DNA of 41,798 nt from Kordiimonadaceae bacterium UBA4441 (GTDB lineage: Bacteria > Pseudomonadota > Alphaproteobacteria > Sphingomonadales > Emcibacteraceae). The DNA lies in assembly GCA_002390425.1 (NCBI GenBank), contig DGPL01000013.1:1-41798 (forward strand), given 5' to 3'. Made by a program: the position numbers and the translations under genes. The notes beneath the pieces were generated by a model. It did not search any database, had not been told where the DNA came from, and saw only the letters and a list, made by a program, of their open reading frames with translations. How positions within the stretch are numbered: position 1 is the stretch's first letter; every line of letters begins with the position of its first letter. Shown here piece after piece: positions 7,521-16,882 of this stretch.

Positions 7521-8828
7521 TTAGCCTTCAAATGGATTTTTAACGAGGATTGTGTCTTCTCGCTCAGGGCTTGTAGAGAGAATAGCCACGGGTGTTTCAA
7601 TCAACTCTTCAATGCGGCGCACATATTTAATGGCATTTGCAGGAAGATCAACCCAACTTCTTGCTCCAAAGGTGCTCTTGCTCCAACCTTCCATGCTTTC
7701 ATAGATAGGCGTTACTGTGGCTTGATCATCCGTTGATGCGGGGTAATAATCCAGCTTTTCACCATTTAAATCATAACCAACGCAAATTTTCAGTTCTTCC
7801 ATGCCATCCAGAACATCAAGCTTTGTAAGTGCAATACCGGTAATCCCTGAAATTTTCATCACTTGTCGCACCATGATGGCGTCAAACCAACCGCAACGGC
7901 GACTGCGTCCCGTAACAGTGCCAAACTCATGGCCACGTTCACCTAACCCTTGTCCAACTTCGTCAAATAATTCTGTTGGAAATGGGCCACTGCCCACACG
8001 TGTTGTATAGGCTTTCGTAATGCCAAGAATATAATCAAGGCTATTGGCACCCATTCCGGAACCGCCCGCAGCTTGGGAAGCAACAACATTAGAAGACGTC
8101 ACAAAAGGATACGTACCATGATCAATATCAAGCATGATGCCTTGTGCGCCTTCAAATAGAATTTTTTTACCGTCTTTTCTCGCCTCGTCTAATATTTTCC
8201 AACTTGCGCCAACAAGCGGAAGAACATGTTTAGAAACATCCATGATTTGTGCAATTAAATCATCACGGTCAACTTCATCAAATCCTAAGCCTTTACGAAG
8301 TGGGTTATGATGTCCAAGAAGAACGTCAACACGTTTTGCAACTGTTTCTTCTGATTTTAGGTCGCATACTCTCAGGGCGCGACGCGCTACTTTATCTTCA
8401 TAAGCTGGGCCAATTCCACGTCGTGTTGTGCCAATTACAGGGCCTGTTTCACTACGTGCTTTTGCGGCATCTTCACGAATTGCATCAAGTTCACCGTGAA
8501 GTGGCAATATAAGTGAGCAGCCTTCAGAAATAAGCAAACTTTCAGCATTAATAGTTACGCCCTGATCGCTTAATTTTTTCATTTCATTAACTAGCGCCCA
8601 TGGGTCAACCACAACACCATTACCTATCACTGATAGCTTGCCGCCACGAACAATCCCAGAAGGAAGAAGACTTAATTTATAAACTTTTCCATCAATAACA
8701 AGTGTATGTCCCGCATTGTGTCCCCCCTGAAATCTTACAACTACATCGGCTCTTTCGCTTAACCAATCTACGATTTTACCTTTTCCTTCATCGCCCCACT
8801 GGGACCCTACTACGACAACGTTAGACAC
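7521..8828 (-). CDS. purA: Adenylosuccinate synthetase PurA
   Basis: PurA condenses IMP and aspartate using GTP, the first committed step from IMP to AMP. The 435-residue protein shows the N-terminal loop GSQWGDEGKGK with catalytic D13 (P-loop to residue 18) and GGHNAGHT with catalytic H41, then the IMP-binding TGPVIGTTRRGIGPAYEDK segment and the GSGMGANSLDYILG and GTVTGRSRRCGW stretches. Length is normal. It lies five bases after hisZ and is presumably cotranscribed with it; the hisZ-purA order is common in alphaproteobacteria. Confidence 0.97.
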   Translation of the reverse strand: MSNVVVVGSQWGDEGKGKIVDWLSERADVVVRFQGGHNAGHTLVIDGKVYKLSLLPSGIVRGGKLSVIGNGVVVDPWALVNEMKKLSDQGVTINAESLLISEGCSLILPLHGELDAIREDAAKARSETGPVIGTTRRGIGPAYEDKVARRALRVCDLKSEETVAKRVDVLLGHHNPLRKGLGFDEVDRDDLIAQIMDVSKHVLPLVGASWKILDEARKDGKKILFEGAQGIMLDIDHGTYPFVTSSNVVASQAAGGSGMGANSLDYILGITKAYTTRVGSGPFPTELFDEVGQGLGERGHEFGTVTGRSRRCGWFDAIMVRQVMKISGITGIALTKLDVLDGMEELKICVGYDLNGEKLDYYPASTDDQATVTPIYESMEGWSKSTFGARSWVDLPANAIKYVRRIEELIETPVAILSTSPEREDTILVKNPFEG

Positions 8829-8833
8829 AATTA

Positions 8834-9991
8834 TTAACCTTTCGATATTTCGTTTATCTTATTATTTTGCCAAATAAAACCGCATTTCATTCGTTTCGCT
8901 TCTGAAATTTCGTCTTTCACATCTTCTAGTCCCAGAATGGTTCTATAACCATCTTTCTGTAAGTCACTTAATAATGTGCGTTCGGTTCCATTTGGAATAA
9001 AAATCTTTCTTTCTTGCTCTTCGACAATGATCGCACGCATTAAACTATCAAGGTAAAGTGAAAAACCTGTTGCCAGTTCACCTTCACCGTGTTCTGCATT
9101 TACGACATAACGACCGCCACGTCCAAGTTCGCCTCTCACGCCGCCTGCAAAAATACTAAAACTGATACCTGTTTGATATTCAAAACCCGTGTATTCACCG
9201 GGATCAATCGTAATTGTTAAATCCGGCGCAATATCTGATAATTTTCCAACAAGTTTAATTAACTCATCACATAGCGCGCTTGCCTCTTCAGGCAATGATA
9301 AGTTTGATAAAATTCCGAGAGACTTTTCTGCAGGCCCTGCTGCATTTAAAATTGCTCGACTAATTTCACCAATATAGCCTTCTATATTGGCTAATGCGCC
9401 GATGTCTTTTGCGTCAAGCGCGTCTCGAACCTGATTTGATAAATCCGCATCTATTCCAAGGCCGCTTGTAATAGCCGGAACCAATTGCGGCAACGCAAGG
9501 TCGACACTTAAATTATCAACACCGACATCACTGAGCGCTTCATAAGCGAGCAAAATTATTTCAACATAAGCTTCCGTTGAATTCGATCCTATAAGTTCAA
9601 CGCCGGCTTGTTTAAATTGGCGTTCAGGTCTTAATTGTGTTCCTTTAATACGTAATACATCACCCGCATACCCAAGACGAAGTGGTCGAGGGGCGTTACT
9701 TAAACGTGATTGTGAAATCCGGGCAACCTGCCCCGTCATATCAGTACGCACGCCCATCATACGCTGCGAAACAGGGTCAAGTACGCGAAACATGTTTCTC
9801 GAATGAGCTTTTCCAGGGCCCAAAAGCAAACTTTCTTCAAATTCAACTAATGGCGGCAGGATTAAGTCAAACCCATGAGCAGAAAAGGCTTTCAGCAATT
9901 TCTCAACTGCTTTCGTTTCCTTATTAGCTTCACCCACAAGACTGTCATGCAATCCTTCTGGCAGCAGGGCTGTTTCATTCTGTTCTGACAT
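8834..9991 (-). CDS. hisZ: ATP phosphoribosyltransferase regulatory subunit HisZ
   Basis: HisZ is a catalytically dead histidyl-tRNA synthetase paralogue that forms an octamer with short-form HisG and makes the first histidine pathway enzyme active and histidine-sensitive. The 385-residue protein has the class II synthetase fold signatures: an early ILPPLVEFEESLL segment, a motif 2-like LRLGYAGDVLRI and a late GGRYVVNAEHGEGELATGFSLYLDSL. It lacks the anticodon-binding domain and histidine-specific motifs of HisS. Its presence implies a short HisG elsewhere in the genome. It has its own promoter after the serA terminator and runs into purA after five bases. Confidence 0.88.
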   Translation of the reverse strand: MSEQNETALLPEGLHDSLVGEANKETKAVEKLLKAFSAHGFDLILPPLVEFEESLLLGPGKAHSRNMFRVLDPVSQRMMGVRTDMTGQVARISQSRLSNAPRPLRLGYAGDVLRIKGTQLRPERQFKQAGVELIGSNSTEAYVEIILLAYEALSDVGVDNLSVDLALPQLVPAITSGLGIDADLSNQVRDALDAKDIGALANIEGYIGEISRAILNAAGPAEKSLGILSNLSLPEEASALCDELIKLVGKLSDIAPDLTITIDPGEYTGFEYQTGISFSIFAGGVRGELGRGGRYVVNAEHGEGELATGFSLYLDSLMRAIIVEEQERKIFIPNGTERTLLSDLQKDGYRTILGLEDVKDEISEAKRMKCGFIWQNNKINEISKG

Positions 9992-10032
9992 AATTAATTG
10001 TCGCTTTAAAATTAGACTCGCTTTTCGTTGTG

Positions 10033-10061
10033 CTTATATCACCAATATTAATAAAGCCCAA
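10033..10061 (-). promoter_or_regulatory. Sigma-70-type promoter for hisZ-purA
   Basis: On the minus strand TTGGGC (10056-10061) and TATAAG (10033-10038) are exactly 17 bases apart, about 42 bases before the hisZ ATG and just after the serA terminator, which is where a new promoter is needed. Pattern-based. Confidence 0.45.
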
Positions 10062-10083
10062 CGCCAAAAAGTAGCAAAAACAC

Positions 10084-10110
10084 AAAAAAGGGAGGGTTAA
10101 TAACCCTCCC
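10084..10110 (-). terminator. Rho-independent terminator after serA
   Basis: The stem GGGAGGGTT pairs with AACCCTCCC (10090-10098 with 10102-10110) around a three-base loop. In the minus direction it is followed by six consecutive T residues (10084-10089). It lies 39 bases beyond the serA stop and ends the serC-serA transcript before hisZ. Confidence 0.92.
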
Positions 10111-10148
10111 TAATCGTAGAAATCGTTTGGATACAGTTTTCTACAATT

Positions 10149-11726
10149 TTAAAAATTTAAAGCCTTCACACTACGTACCTGGCCAATTTTCTCAATTTCG
10201 CCGATGACATCATTAGAAGCATGCTGGTCAACCGCAACGAGTGCAATTGCACGACCACCTTCATTATGACGACCAAGATTAAATGTCGCGATATTTAGAC
10301 CACCCGTTCCAAGAATTGTTCCAAGAGAACCAATGAACCCTGGCTTATCTTCGTTGGTCGCGAAAATCATATTTTCAGTTAATTCACCCTCAAGTCGAAT
10401 ATCATCAACTTGAACGATACGAGGACGGCGGTCCGCAAAGAGTGTTCCAGCTACTGAGAACTCACCTTTATCGGTAATAACTTTTACAGTCACCAGCGTA
10501 TTGTAATCGCCTTCGCCTTCAACTTTACTTTCAACAACATTAATATCACGCTCTTTTGCGACACTTAATGCATTGACCATATTTACACTGCTTAAAAGCG
10601 GGCGAAGCAAACCTTCTACGACAATCGCCGTAAGAGGACGAACATTAAGTTCCGTTACATCACCTTGATATCCAATATGGATTTCTTTCATTACAGCATC
10701 ATTTAACTGGCCAACAAAACTGCCTAATTGTCCAACAAGTGACATATAAGGACTTAAACGTTTTGATTCTTCTGCCGTTAAGCTTGGCATGTTAAGTGCA
10801 TTGGTTACTGCACCATCTAAAAGATAATCGGACATTTGTTCGGCAACTTGAACGGCAACATTAACTTGTGCTTCCGATGTTGATGCACCTAAATGAGGCG
10901 TCACTACAACATTATCATTTCCGAAAAGAACGTTTTCTTTAGCAGGCTCAACTTCAAAAACATCAAGCGCAGCGCCAGCAACTTTTCCACTATCAAGTGC
11001 GTCTTTAAGGGCCACTTCATCAATAAGACCACCACGCGCGCAGTTAACGATACGCACACCATCTTTCATTTTGGCAAATGCATCCGCATCAAGAATACCA
11101 CGAGTGCTGTCTGTTAAAGGTGTATGAAGAGAAATAAAATCTGCACGTCCTAAAAGGCCATCAAGTTCAACTTTCTCTACACCAATCTCTTCTGCGCGTT
11201 CTTCAGATAGAAATGGATCAAATGCAATTACTTTCATTTTAAGACCTATTGCACGACTAGCGGCAATTGCACCAATATTCCCACATCCAATAATACCCAA
11301 TATTTTTGATGTTAATTCAACACCCATAAATTTCGACTTTTCCCATTTTCCTTGGTGTGTTGATGCACTTGCTTGTGGGATTTGACGAGCGACTGCAAAC
11401 ATCATCGCTATTGCATGTTCAGCGGTTGTGATGCTGTTACCCATCGGCGTATTCATCACAACTGTACCGTTACTGGTTGCTGCTGGAATATCTACATTAT
11501 CAACACCGATACCGGCACGACCAACGACTTTCAGGTTTTTTGCTACCGCTAAAATCTTTGGAGTGACTTTCGTTGCTGAACGAATAGCAAGACCATCATA
11601 TTCATGAATTTTCGCTTCTAATTCTTCTTTTGTTAAACCAACGATTTCATCAGTTTCAATACCGCGTCGTTCAAAAATTTCTTTGGCGAGCGGGCTCATT
11701 TTATCAGAAATAAGTACCTTAACCAT
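10149..11726 (-). CDS. serA: D-3-phosphoglycerate dehydrogenase SerA
   Basis: SerA oxidises 3-phosphoglycerate to 3-phosphohydroxypyruvate, the first step of serine synthesis. The 525-residue, long-form protein has the NAD-binding motif GIIGCGNIGAIAASRA (about 143-158) inside the 2-hydroxyacid dehydrogenase fold, the VGRAGIGVDNVD and VNCARGGLIDE signatures, and the catalytic histidine in VVTPHLGAST. An intervening allosteric substrate-binding domain (about 320-450) and a C-terminal ACT domain (MIFATNEDKPGFIGSLG onward) complete the type I architecture. It follows serC by 42 bases, so the two form a serine operon, and a strong terminator follows. Confidence 0.96.
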   Translation of the reverse strand: MVKVLISDKMSPLAKEIFERRGIETDEIVGLTKEELEAKIHEYDGLAIRSATKVTPKILAVAKNLKVVGRAGIGVDNVDIPAATSNGTVVMNTPMGNSITTAEHAIAMMFAVARQIPQASASTHQGKWEKSKFMGVELTSKILGIIGCGNIGAIAASRAIGLKMKVIAFDPFLSEERAEEIGVEKVELDGLLGRADFISLHTPLTDSTRGILDADAFAKMKDGVRIVNCARGGLIDEVALKDALDSGKVAGAALDVFEVEPAKENVLFGNDNVVVTPHLGASTSEAQVNVAVQVAEQMSDYLLDGAVTNALNMPSLTAEESKRLSPYMSLVGQLGSFVGQLNDAVMKEIHIGYQGDVTELNVRPLTAIVVEGLLRPLLSSVNMVNALSVAKERDINVVESKVEGEGDYNTLVTVKVITDKGEFSVAGTLFADRRPRIVQVDDIRLEGELTENMIFATNEDKPGFIGSLGTILGTGGLNIATFNLGRHNEGGRAIALVAVDQHASNDVIGEIEKIGQVRSVKALNF

Positions 11727-11768
11727 AAGGATTACCTTTCATATAAGTGTAAAAATAAATATGTAAAA

Positions 11769-12923
11769 TTAGTTATATTGTGTTTTGACTTCGCCGTAGG
11801 CCCAATCTAGCCATGGCGTTAAATCTTTAAGATCAACTGCTTCAATTGTGGAACCTGCCCAAATACGAAGCCCCGCAGGAGCATCTCGATATGCACCAAT
11901 GTCATAAGCGACACCTTGCTCATCTAAGAGGCTAGCAAGTTTCTTAGCGGCCGCTGCTTTATCTTCATCAGATAGACTTTGAAACCAATCTGCTGATATT
12001 TTTAAGCAAACAGACGTATTAGAAACTGTCGCAGGATCTATGGCAAGAAAATCAACCCAATCCGTGTGGTCAACCCATGCTTTAAGCACAGCGAGATTGT
12101 CTTCTGAACGTTTGATTAGTCCATTTAATCCGCCGACTTCTTCGCCCCAATTAAGGGTATCAAGGTAGTCTTCAACACAAAGCATTGATGGTGTATTGAT
12201 AGTTGCGCCTTTAAAGATGCCTTCTATCAGTTTACCATTTTTAGTCATGCGGAAGATTTTCGGAAGTGGCCACGCTGGAGAATAATTTTCCAAGCGCTCG
12301 ACAGCGCGTGGTGACAAGATAATAATACCATGTGCTCCTTCGCCACCCATTACTTTCTGCCAAGAGAAAGTCGTTACATCAAGCTTTTCCCAAGGAAGAT
12401 CCATTGCAAAAGCAGCTGATGTCGCATCACAAATGGTTAAGCCAGCACGATTATCCGCAATCCAGTCACCATTTGGAACCTTAACACCTGATGTTGTGCC
12501 ATTCCATGTGAATACCACATCACGTGCAGGATCAACTTGTGTAAGGTCCGGAAGCTCTCCATATGGTGCTTCAATTTTACGGACATCATTTAATTTCAGC
12601 TGCTTCGTTACGTCGGTAATCCAACCTGAGCCAAAACTTTCCCATGCAAGCATATCAACGCCGCGCGCACCTAACAATGACCATAAAGCCATTTCAACGG
12701 CGCCTGTATCAGAACCTGGAACAATACCAACACGGTAATCATCCGGCAGGCTAAGTAAAGCATGCGTTTTATCAATTGCGTCTTTTAAACGGGTTTTGCC
12801 GACTGCGGCACGATGAGAACGCCCTAATGGCGCTTTTTTTAAATTTTCAATCGTCCATCCCGGGCGTTTCGCGCACGGTCCTGACGAAAACAGCGGTGAA
12901 GCTGGCTTCTTTTCTGGTAACAT
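11769..12923 (-). CDS. serC: Phosphoserine aminotransferase SerC
   Basis: SerC transaminates 3-phosphohydroxypyruvate with glutamate to phosphoserine; it can also act in vitamin B6 synthesis. The chosen start is ATG 12921-12923, preceded by AGGAG at 12931-12935, giving 384 residues beginning MLPEKKPASPLF. A longer frame to 13013 runs through the structured leader and is not believed. The PLP lysine is K190 in TFSWQKVMGGEGAHG. The form is the longer alphaproteobacterial SerC, with the early SSGPCAKRPGW motif in place of the E. coli-type start. It is the first gene of the serC-serA operon. Confidence 0.95.
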   Translation of the reverse strand: MLPEKKPASPLFSSGPCAKRPGWTIENLKKAPLGRSHRAAVGKTRLKDAIDKTHALLSLPDDYRVGIVPGSDTGAVEMALWSLLGARGVDMLAWESFGSGWITDVTKQLKLNDVRKIEAPYGELPDLTQVDPARDVVFTWNGTTSGVKVPNGDWIADNRAGLTICDATSAAFAMDLPWEKLDVTTFSWQKVMGGEGAHGIIILSPRAVERLENYSPAWPLPKIFRMTKNGKLIEGIFKGATINTPSMLCVEDYLDTLNWGEEVGGLNGLIKRSEDNLAVLKAWVDHTDWVDFLAIDPATVSNTSVCLKISADWFQSLSDEDKAAAAKKLASLLDEQGVAYDIGAYRDAPAGLRIWAGSTIEAVDLKDLTPWLDWAYGEVKTQYN

Positions 12924-12985
12924 AATGTGTCTCCTATTCCTTCCAGAATAGCTGTCCCTCGTTGGGGAGGGATAGCCCACGGCGG
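12924..12985 (-). promoter_or_regulatory. serC leader RNA motif (RF00517-like)
   Basis: The 5' region of serC on the minus strand begins CCGCCGUGGG and folds into two adjacent hairpins. The first pairs CUAUCCCUC with GAGGGACAG around CCCAAC (12952-12975). The second pairs CUAUUC with GAAUAG (12934-12951) and places the AGGAG ribosome binding site right after it. Position, the GUGGGCUAUCCCUCCCC text and the two-hairpin form agree with the alphaproteobacterial serC leader described by comparative genomics, matched here from memory. Ligand and mechanism are not established; control of translation is an inference from the position of the ribosome binding site. Confidence 0.7.
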
Positions 12986-13036
12986 AATATAGAGAAACAA
13001 AATTAATTGTCAATCAGAAGATTTGTGAATTAAATA

Positions 13037-13570
13037 TTACTGATCAATTGGGTAGTCGCCCGAACGTCCACTAAAGGATATTTGATAGAGTTTACTGTCA
13101 TATTGAAAAGTATGACTTTTTACTTTACGGCCATGCTTAACATTGACTGTATTGCTTTGTTCTTGGAAGAGATCCATCAAAATTCGATTGGTCAAAATTA
13201 AGGTGTCTTGACCTTCAGAAAGGGGCGCTTCTTGAAAGACATAAATATCATTAAAGGTAACTTCAACACCAATCCAATTAAGTGGGATTTGCTCGCCATC
13301 AGTGCCATAAATAGCAAAAGATTGAATAATGTAATCTTTAAGAAACGATTCGACTTTTTCATCGGTTAATTCGACAGGCCCACCATTAAATCGCATCAAC
13401 AAGTCTTCAATATCATGGGTGAAGACACGGTGAGTAATTTCGATGGTGCCTTTATCAGGCTGCATGTCCACTTGACTAAAGGAAGCGTAATAACGGTGTG
13501 CGTAACCAATATTGGCTACGCACATCATAGAAAATAGAATTAGAAATTTAGATAAATTTCTGGAAATCAC
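13037..13570 (-). CDS. Exported DUF6702-family protein
   Basis: The 177-residue protein has a signal peptide (hydrophobic FLILFSMMCVANIGYA, cut near residue 24). The mature part fits DUF6702: HRYYASFSQVDM at the front, EITHRVFTHDIEDLL, a YIIQSFAIYGTDGEQIPLNWIG centre, and TNRILMDLFQEQSNTVNVK near the end. The function is unknown; related genes often accompany M1-type peptidases, from memory. Translation starts at GTG 13568-13570, which shares its first base with the TAG stop of the upstream peptidase (UAGUG), so the two are probably translationally coupled and made in fixed proportion. Confidence 0.75.
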   Translation of the reverse strand: MISRNLSKFLILFSMMCVANIGYAHRYYASFSQVDMQPDKGTIEITHRVFTHDIEDLLMRFNGGPVELTDEKVESFLKDYIIQSFAIYGTDGEQIPLNWIGVEVTFNDIYVFQEAPLSEGQDTLILTNRILMDLFQEQSNTVNVKHGRKVKSHTFQYDSKLYQISFSGRSGDYPIDQ

Positions 13571-16002
13571 TACTGATATTCTTTCACCAGATCATTAAAT
13601 TTGCCTTCAGCAGAACGCGCATCATCAAAATCTTTCTTCTCTTTTTCTTTACGGTAATCTTCAACAGATTTAACCTCTGTCAGATTTTCATTTAGCATGT
13701 CACGACGGTTTCTTCCTCTTTGTTTTGCAAGATCAAAACGACTTTCAAGAATACGGCGTGGGAAAAAGTTATTGAACATATCAGCATCAGCTGTTTCATA
13801 CTTCGGATCAAGTGTCACTGAAGCAATTTCTTTATCACTCACAATCATCTTGGTCATGTTTTTATAATTGAGTTTCCATATTTCAGCGGGGAAGCGTTTT
13901 TCTTCCTTTGAGCCGTCAGCATATTCAATTTCAAGATAAATCGGCATAATTACGCCACCTATATTTGAGAAATCTAACATATAAATATGACTGTCATCAT
14001 TTAACAATTCAATTTGCCAATCTTCTAGATCCGCAATTAATTTATTATAATCATTACGTTGCTTATTGGTAACGGTGAACTCGTCATTATCATTATAAAA
14101 ATCTTTGATATTTGGGAATTCATCAATGCGTTTTGGCAAGTCATCGTTACTGAGATATGATGGATGTCTACGTTTCTCCATTTCTTGACGGCGCTTAAAG
14201 GCTTCTTCAATTTCCGGATCTTCGGTATTGATGGTGAAATGACGCACGTTATCAAGCGCAATATCCACATGCTCAGTGGTATAGAACCAACCACGCCAGA
14301 ACCAATCTAAATCTACACCGCTGGCATCTTCCATCGTACGGAAGAAATCAGATGGCGTAGGGCGTTTGAATTTCCAACGCTGTGCAAATTCACGAAACGC
14401 AAAATCAAAGAGTTCTGGCCCCATGATACTTTCACGTAGAATGTTTAAGGCAGTAGATGGCTTCGCATAAGCATTATTTCCTTTTTGAAGTAATGAATCT
14501 GCATTGCTCATAATCGGAACCTGATTTGTACTTGTCATATAACCAGTAATATTACGCGGATCAATTCGTCCAAGCGGATAATCATCTTTCCATTCTTGAT
14601 GAGCAAGGTTTTGAACAAACGTATTTAAACCTTCATCCATCCAAGTCCATTGGCGCTCATCGGAATTTATAATCATTGGGTAATAGTTATGCCCAACTTC
14701 ATGAATAATTACGCCAATCAATCCGTGCTTTGTGCGACGGCCATATGTACGCGTTCCATCGGGGTGTGTCGTTGGACGGGCACCATTAAAACTAATCATT
14801 GGATATTCCATGCCGCCAATAGGGCCATTAACTGAGATAGCCACGGGATATGGATACGTCATCGAATATTTATTATAAACTTGTAATGTGTGCATTACGG
14901 CTTGTGTCGAAATATCAGACCAAAGCGGTTGACCAGCCATAGGATAATATGACATCGCCATAACAGTTTCACCGTTTTCTTTCATCTTATAACCCATCGC
15001 ATCCCAAATAAATTTACGAGACGAGGCAAAGGCAAAATCGCGGACATTTTCTGCTTTATAATGCCACGTTTTTGTTTCAGAAGCCTTTTCTTTTTCGTTA
15101 TTCACCGCTTCTTCTGGCGTGACAATAAAAATAGGAACCGATGCAGTGCGCGCTTCGATTAAACGATCGCGCTGATCTTGCGTTAAAACATCAGCTTCAT
15201 TTTGCAACACACCTGTTGAGGCAACAATATGATCGGCCGGTGCCGTAATAGTCACATCGTAATTTCCAAACTCAAGGGTGAATTCACCACTACCTTGATA
15301 TTCTTTATTATGCCATCCTTCGTAGTCTGAATAAACGGTCACTCTAGGATACCACTGTGCAATTTCATAAATATAATTGTCATCACGTTCAAAATATTCA
15401 GCCGCTTGACGGGACCGTAAAATTTCAGAATCAAGGATGTTATAGGACCAATCAATAGCGAAATCTGTGGCTTGATTTGGACCTAACTCGGTTGGTAAAT
15501 CAATACGTAAGTTCGAGCCCACAACTGTATATGATAGATCATTTCCGCTTAAGTCCTGAAGACGACTTACTTTGAAGCCACCATCGAAATTTCGACGTTC
15601 AATATGGCTGCGCATAGCAGAAAAAGACATCCCATCCATATTTGGTGATACTGTTTCACCCGCGATATCCATTGACGTTTTAGGATCAAAACGATTCTGA
15701 TCCATTTGCAGCCAAATGTATTTCAAGCTATCTGGAGAGTTATTATAATATCTAATGTTTGCAGAACCCGTAACACTTTGATTTTCATCATCAAGAGTTA
15801 CATCAATTTTATAATCTGCCTGTTGCTGCCAATATTCGTGACCCGGCGCACCTGAAGCTGTACGGTAAGAATTTGGCGTCGGCAAATACTCATTAAGCTG
15901 CCTGAACTTATCATTAAGCTGTTCCATGGTTTGCGCATAAGAATTTGTAGAAATCAATGCAAAACCCATTAGACCCAAGATTACGGTTTTGATCTTAAAC
16001 AT
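13570..16002 (-). CDS. Exported M1-family zinc metallopeptidase
   Basis: The 810-residue protein has a signal peptide (ILGLMGFALISTNSYA, cut near 23). A beta-rich N-terminal domain carries TASGAPGHEYWQQQADYKI near residue 48. The gluzincin active site is H434-E435-V-G-H438 with the third zinc ligand E457 in WTWMDEGLNTF. The substrate-recognition loop reads GGMEY at 396-400, not the GxMEN of classical aminopeptidases, so aminopeptidase specificity is uncertain. A charged C-terminal tail of about 190 residues follows. It probably acts in the periplasm. The DUF6702 gene follows with overlapping stop and start. About 80 AT-rich bases separate it from thiD upstream. Confidence 0.9.
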   Translation of the reverse strand: MFKIKTVILGLMGFALISTNSYAQTMEQLNDKFRQLNEYLPTPNSYRTASGAPGHEYWQQQADYKIDVTLDDENQSVTGSANIRYYNNSPDSLKYIWLQMDQNRFDPKTSMDIAGETVSPNMDGMSFSAMRSHIERRNFDGGFKVSRLQDLSGNDLSYTVVGSNLRIDLPTELGPNQATDFAIDWSYNILDSEILRSRQAAEYFERDDNYIYEIAQWYPRVTVYSDYEGWHNKEYQGSGEFTLEFGNYDVTITAPADHIVASTGVLQNEADVLTQDQRDRLIEARTASVPIFIVTPEEAVNNEKEKASETKTWHYKAENVRDFAFASSRKFIWDAMGYKMKENGETVMAMSYYPMAGQPLWSDISTQAVMHTLQVYNKYSMTYPYPVAISVNGPIGGMEYPMISFNGARPTTHPDGTRTYGRRTKHGLIGVIIHEVGHNYYPMIINSDERQWTWMDEGLNTFVQNLAHQEWKDDYPLGRIDPRNITGYMTSTNQVPIMSNADSLLQKGNNAYAKPSTALNILRESIMGPELFDFAFREFAQRWKFKRPTPSDFFRTMEDASGVDLDWFWRGWFYTTEHVDIALDNVRHFTINTEDPEIEEAFKRRQEMEKRRHPSYLSNDDLPKRIDEFPNIKDFYNDNDEFTVTNKQRNDYNKLIADLEDWQIELLNDDSHIYMLDFSNIGGVIMPIYLEIEYADGSKEEKRFPAEIWKLNYKNMTKMIVSDKEIASVTLDPKYETADADMFNNFFPRRILESRFDLAKQRGRNRRDMLNENLTEVKSVEDYRKEKEKKDFDDARSAEGKFNDLVKEYQ

Positions 16003-16085
16003 AGTAAATTATCCCTCACAATATAGATATATTCATTGTTATAGGGTGATACTATATATTATTACGTGCTTAGTCCAGTATGACT

Positions 16086-16880
16086 TTAGTCAACCTTCAC
16101 GAGGTGATTAAGAGGGCCGCAACCACTACCAAACCCGGGCGCATTTTCAAGCGCTTTTTGTACAAAATTATGAGCTCTGCTTACTGCTTCTTCAAGTTTA
16201 AGACCTTGAGCAAGTCCTGTCGCAATACCTGATGCGAGTGTACACCCTGTACCATGATTATCTTTACCAGGTACCCTAAGAGCGGAGAATATTTTTTCTG
16301 AATTTTGTGTAACCAATAAATCTGTCAAAATATCACCTTTAAGATGCCCCCCTTTAACCAAAACCGCTTCCGGTCCCATCTTTAAAAGAGCATCTGCAGC
16401 TTTGCGCATCTCATCCATATTTTTGAGCAAATCTACGCCTGTTAGTTTAGATGCTTCAGCCAAATTTGGTGTTAATAATGTCGTCTTGGGTAGTATTTCA
16501 CTTACCATCGCTTTTACGCTTAATGGTTTTAAAAGCATATGTCCGCTCGTGGACATCATCACGGGATCAACCACCATAGGAATATCAGCACCGTATTTTG
16601 CAAGAATATCTGAAACACCCTCGATAATTTCAGGTGACATTAACATTCCGGTTTTAATGGCATCAGCACCTATATCACCTAACACCGACAGTATTTGTGC
16701 CCGTACAGTATTAGCCGGAACGGGAAACACTTCACTGACCATATTGGTGTCTTGTACAGTAATTGCTGTAATCGCGGACATGGCATATCCACCAAGTGAA
16801 GAAATGGTTTTAATATCCGCTTGAATTCCAGCGCCACCGCTAGAATCCGATCCAGCTATTGTTAAAACCTTACCTTTCAT
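16086..16880 (-). CDS. thiD: Hydroxymethylpyrimidine/phosphomethylpyrimidine kinase ThiD
   Basis: ThiD phosphorylates HMP and then HMP-phosphate to the pyrophosphate used in thiamine synthesis. The 264-residue ribokinase-fold protein has the N-terminal TIAGSDSSGGAGIQADIKT substrate loop, the PMVVDPVMMSTSGHMLL segment, the VLVKGGHLKGD stretch and the GTGCTLASGIATGLAQG anion-hole/catalytic motif. Length is standard. It starts two bases after the glmM stop, so it is the last gene of the ftsH-folP-glmM-thiD run. I see no THI-box (TPP riboswitch) directly upstream. Confidence 0.95.
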   Translation of the reverse strand: MKGKVLTIAGSDSSGGAGIQADIKTISSLGGYAMSAITAITVQDTNMVSEVFPVPANTVRAQILSVLGDIGADAIKTGMLMSPEIIEGVSDILAKYGADIPMVVDPVMMSTSGHMLLKPLSVKAMVSEILPKTTLLTPNLAEASKLTGVDLLKNMDEMRKAADALLKMGPEAVLVKGGHLKGDILTDLLVTQNSEKIFSALRVPGKDNHGTGCTLASGIATGLAQGLKLEEAVSRAHNFVQKALENAPGFGSGCGPLNHLVKVD

Positions 16881-16882
16881 GA

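Noticed and set aside
8834..9991. Histidyl-tRNA synthetase (hisS) in place of hisZ
   Set aside because: At 385 residues it lacks the anticodon-binding domain and the histidine-specific motifs, and it sits next to purA as hisZ commonly does.
12924..13013. Upstream extension of serC to 13013
   Set aside because: It translates through the serC leader hairpins, lacks family similarity, and the ATG at 12923 has an AGGAG at good spacing.
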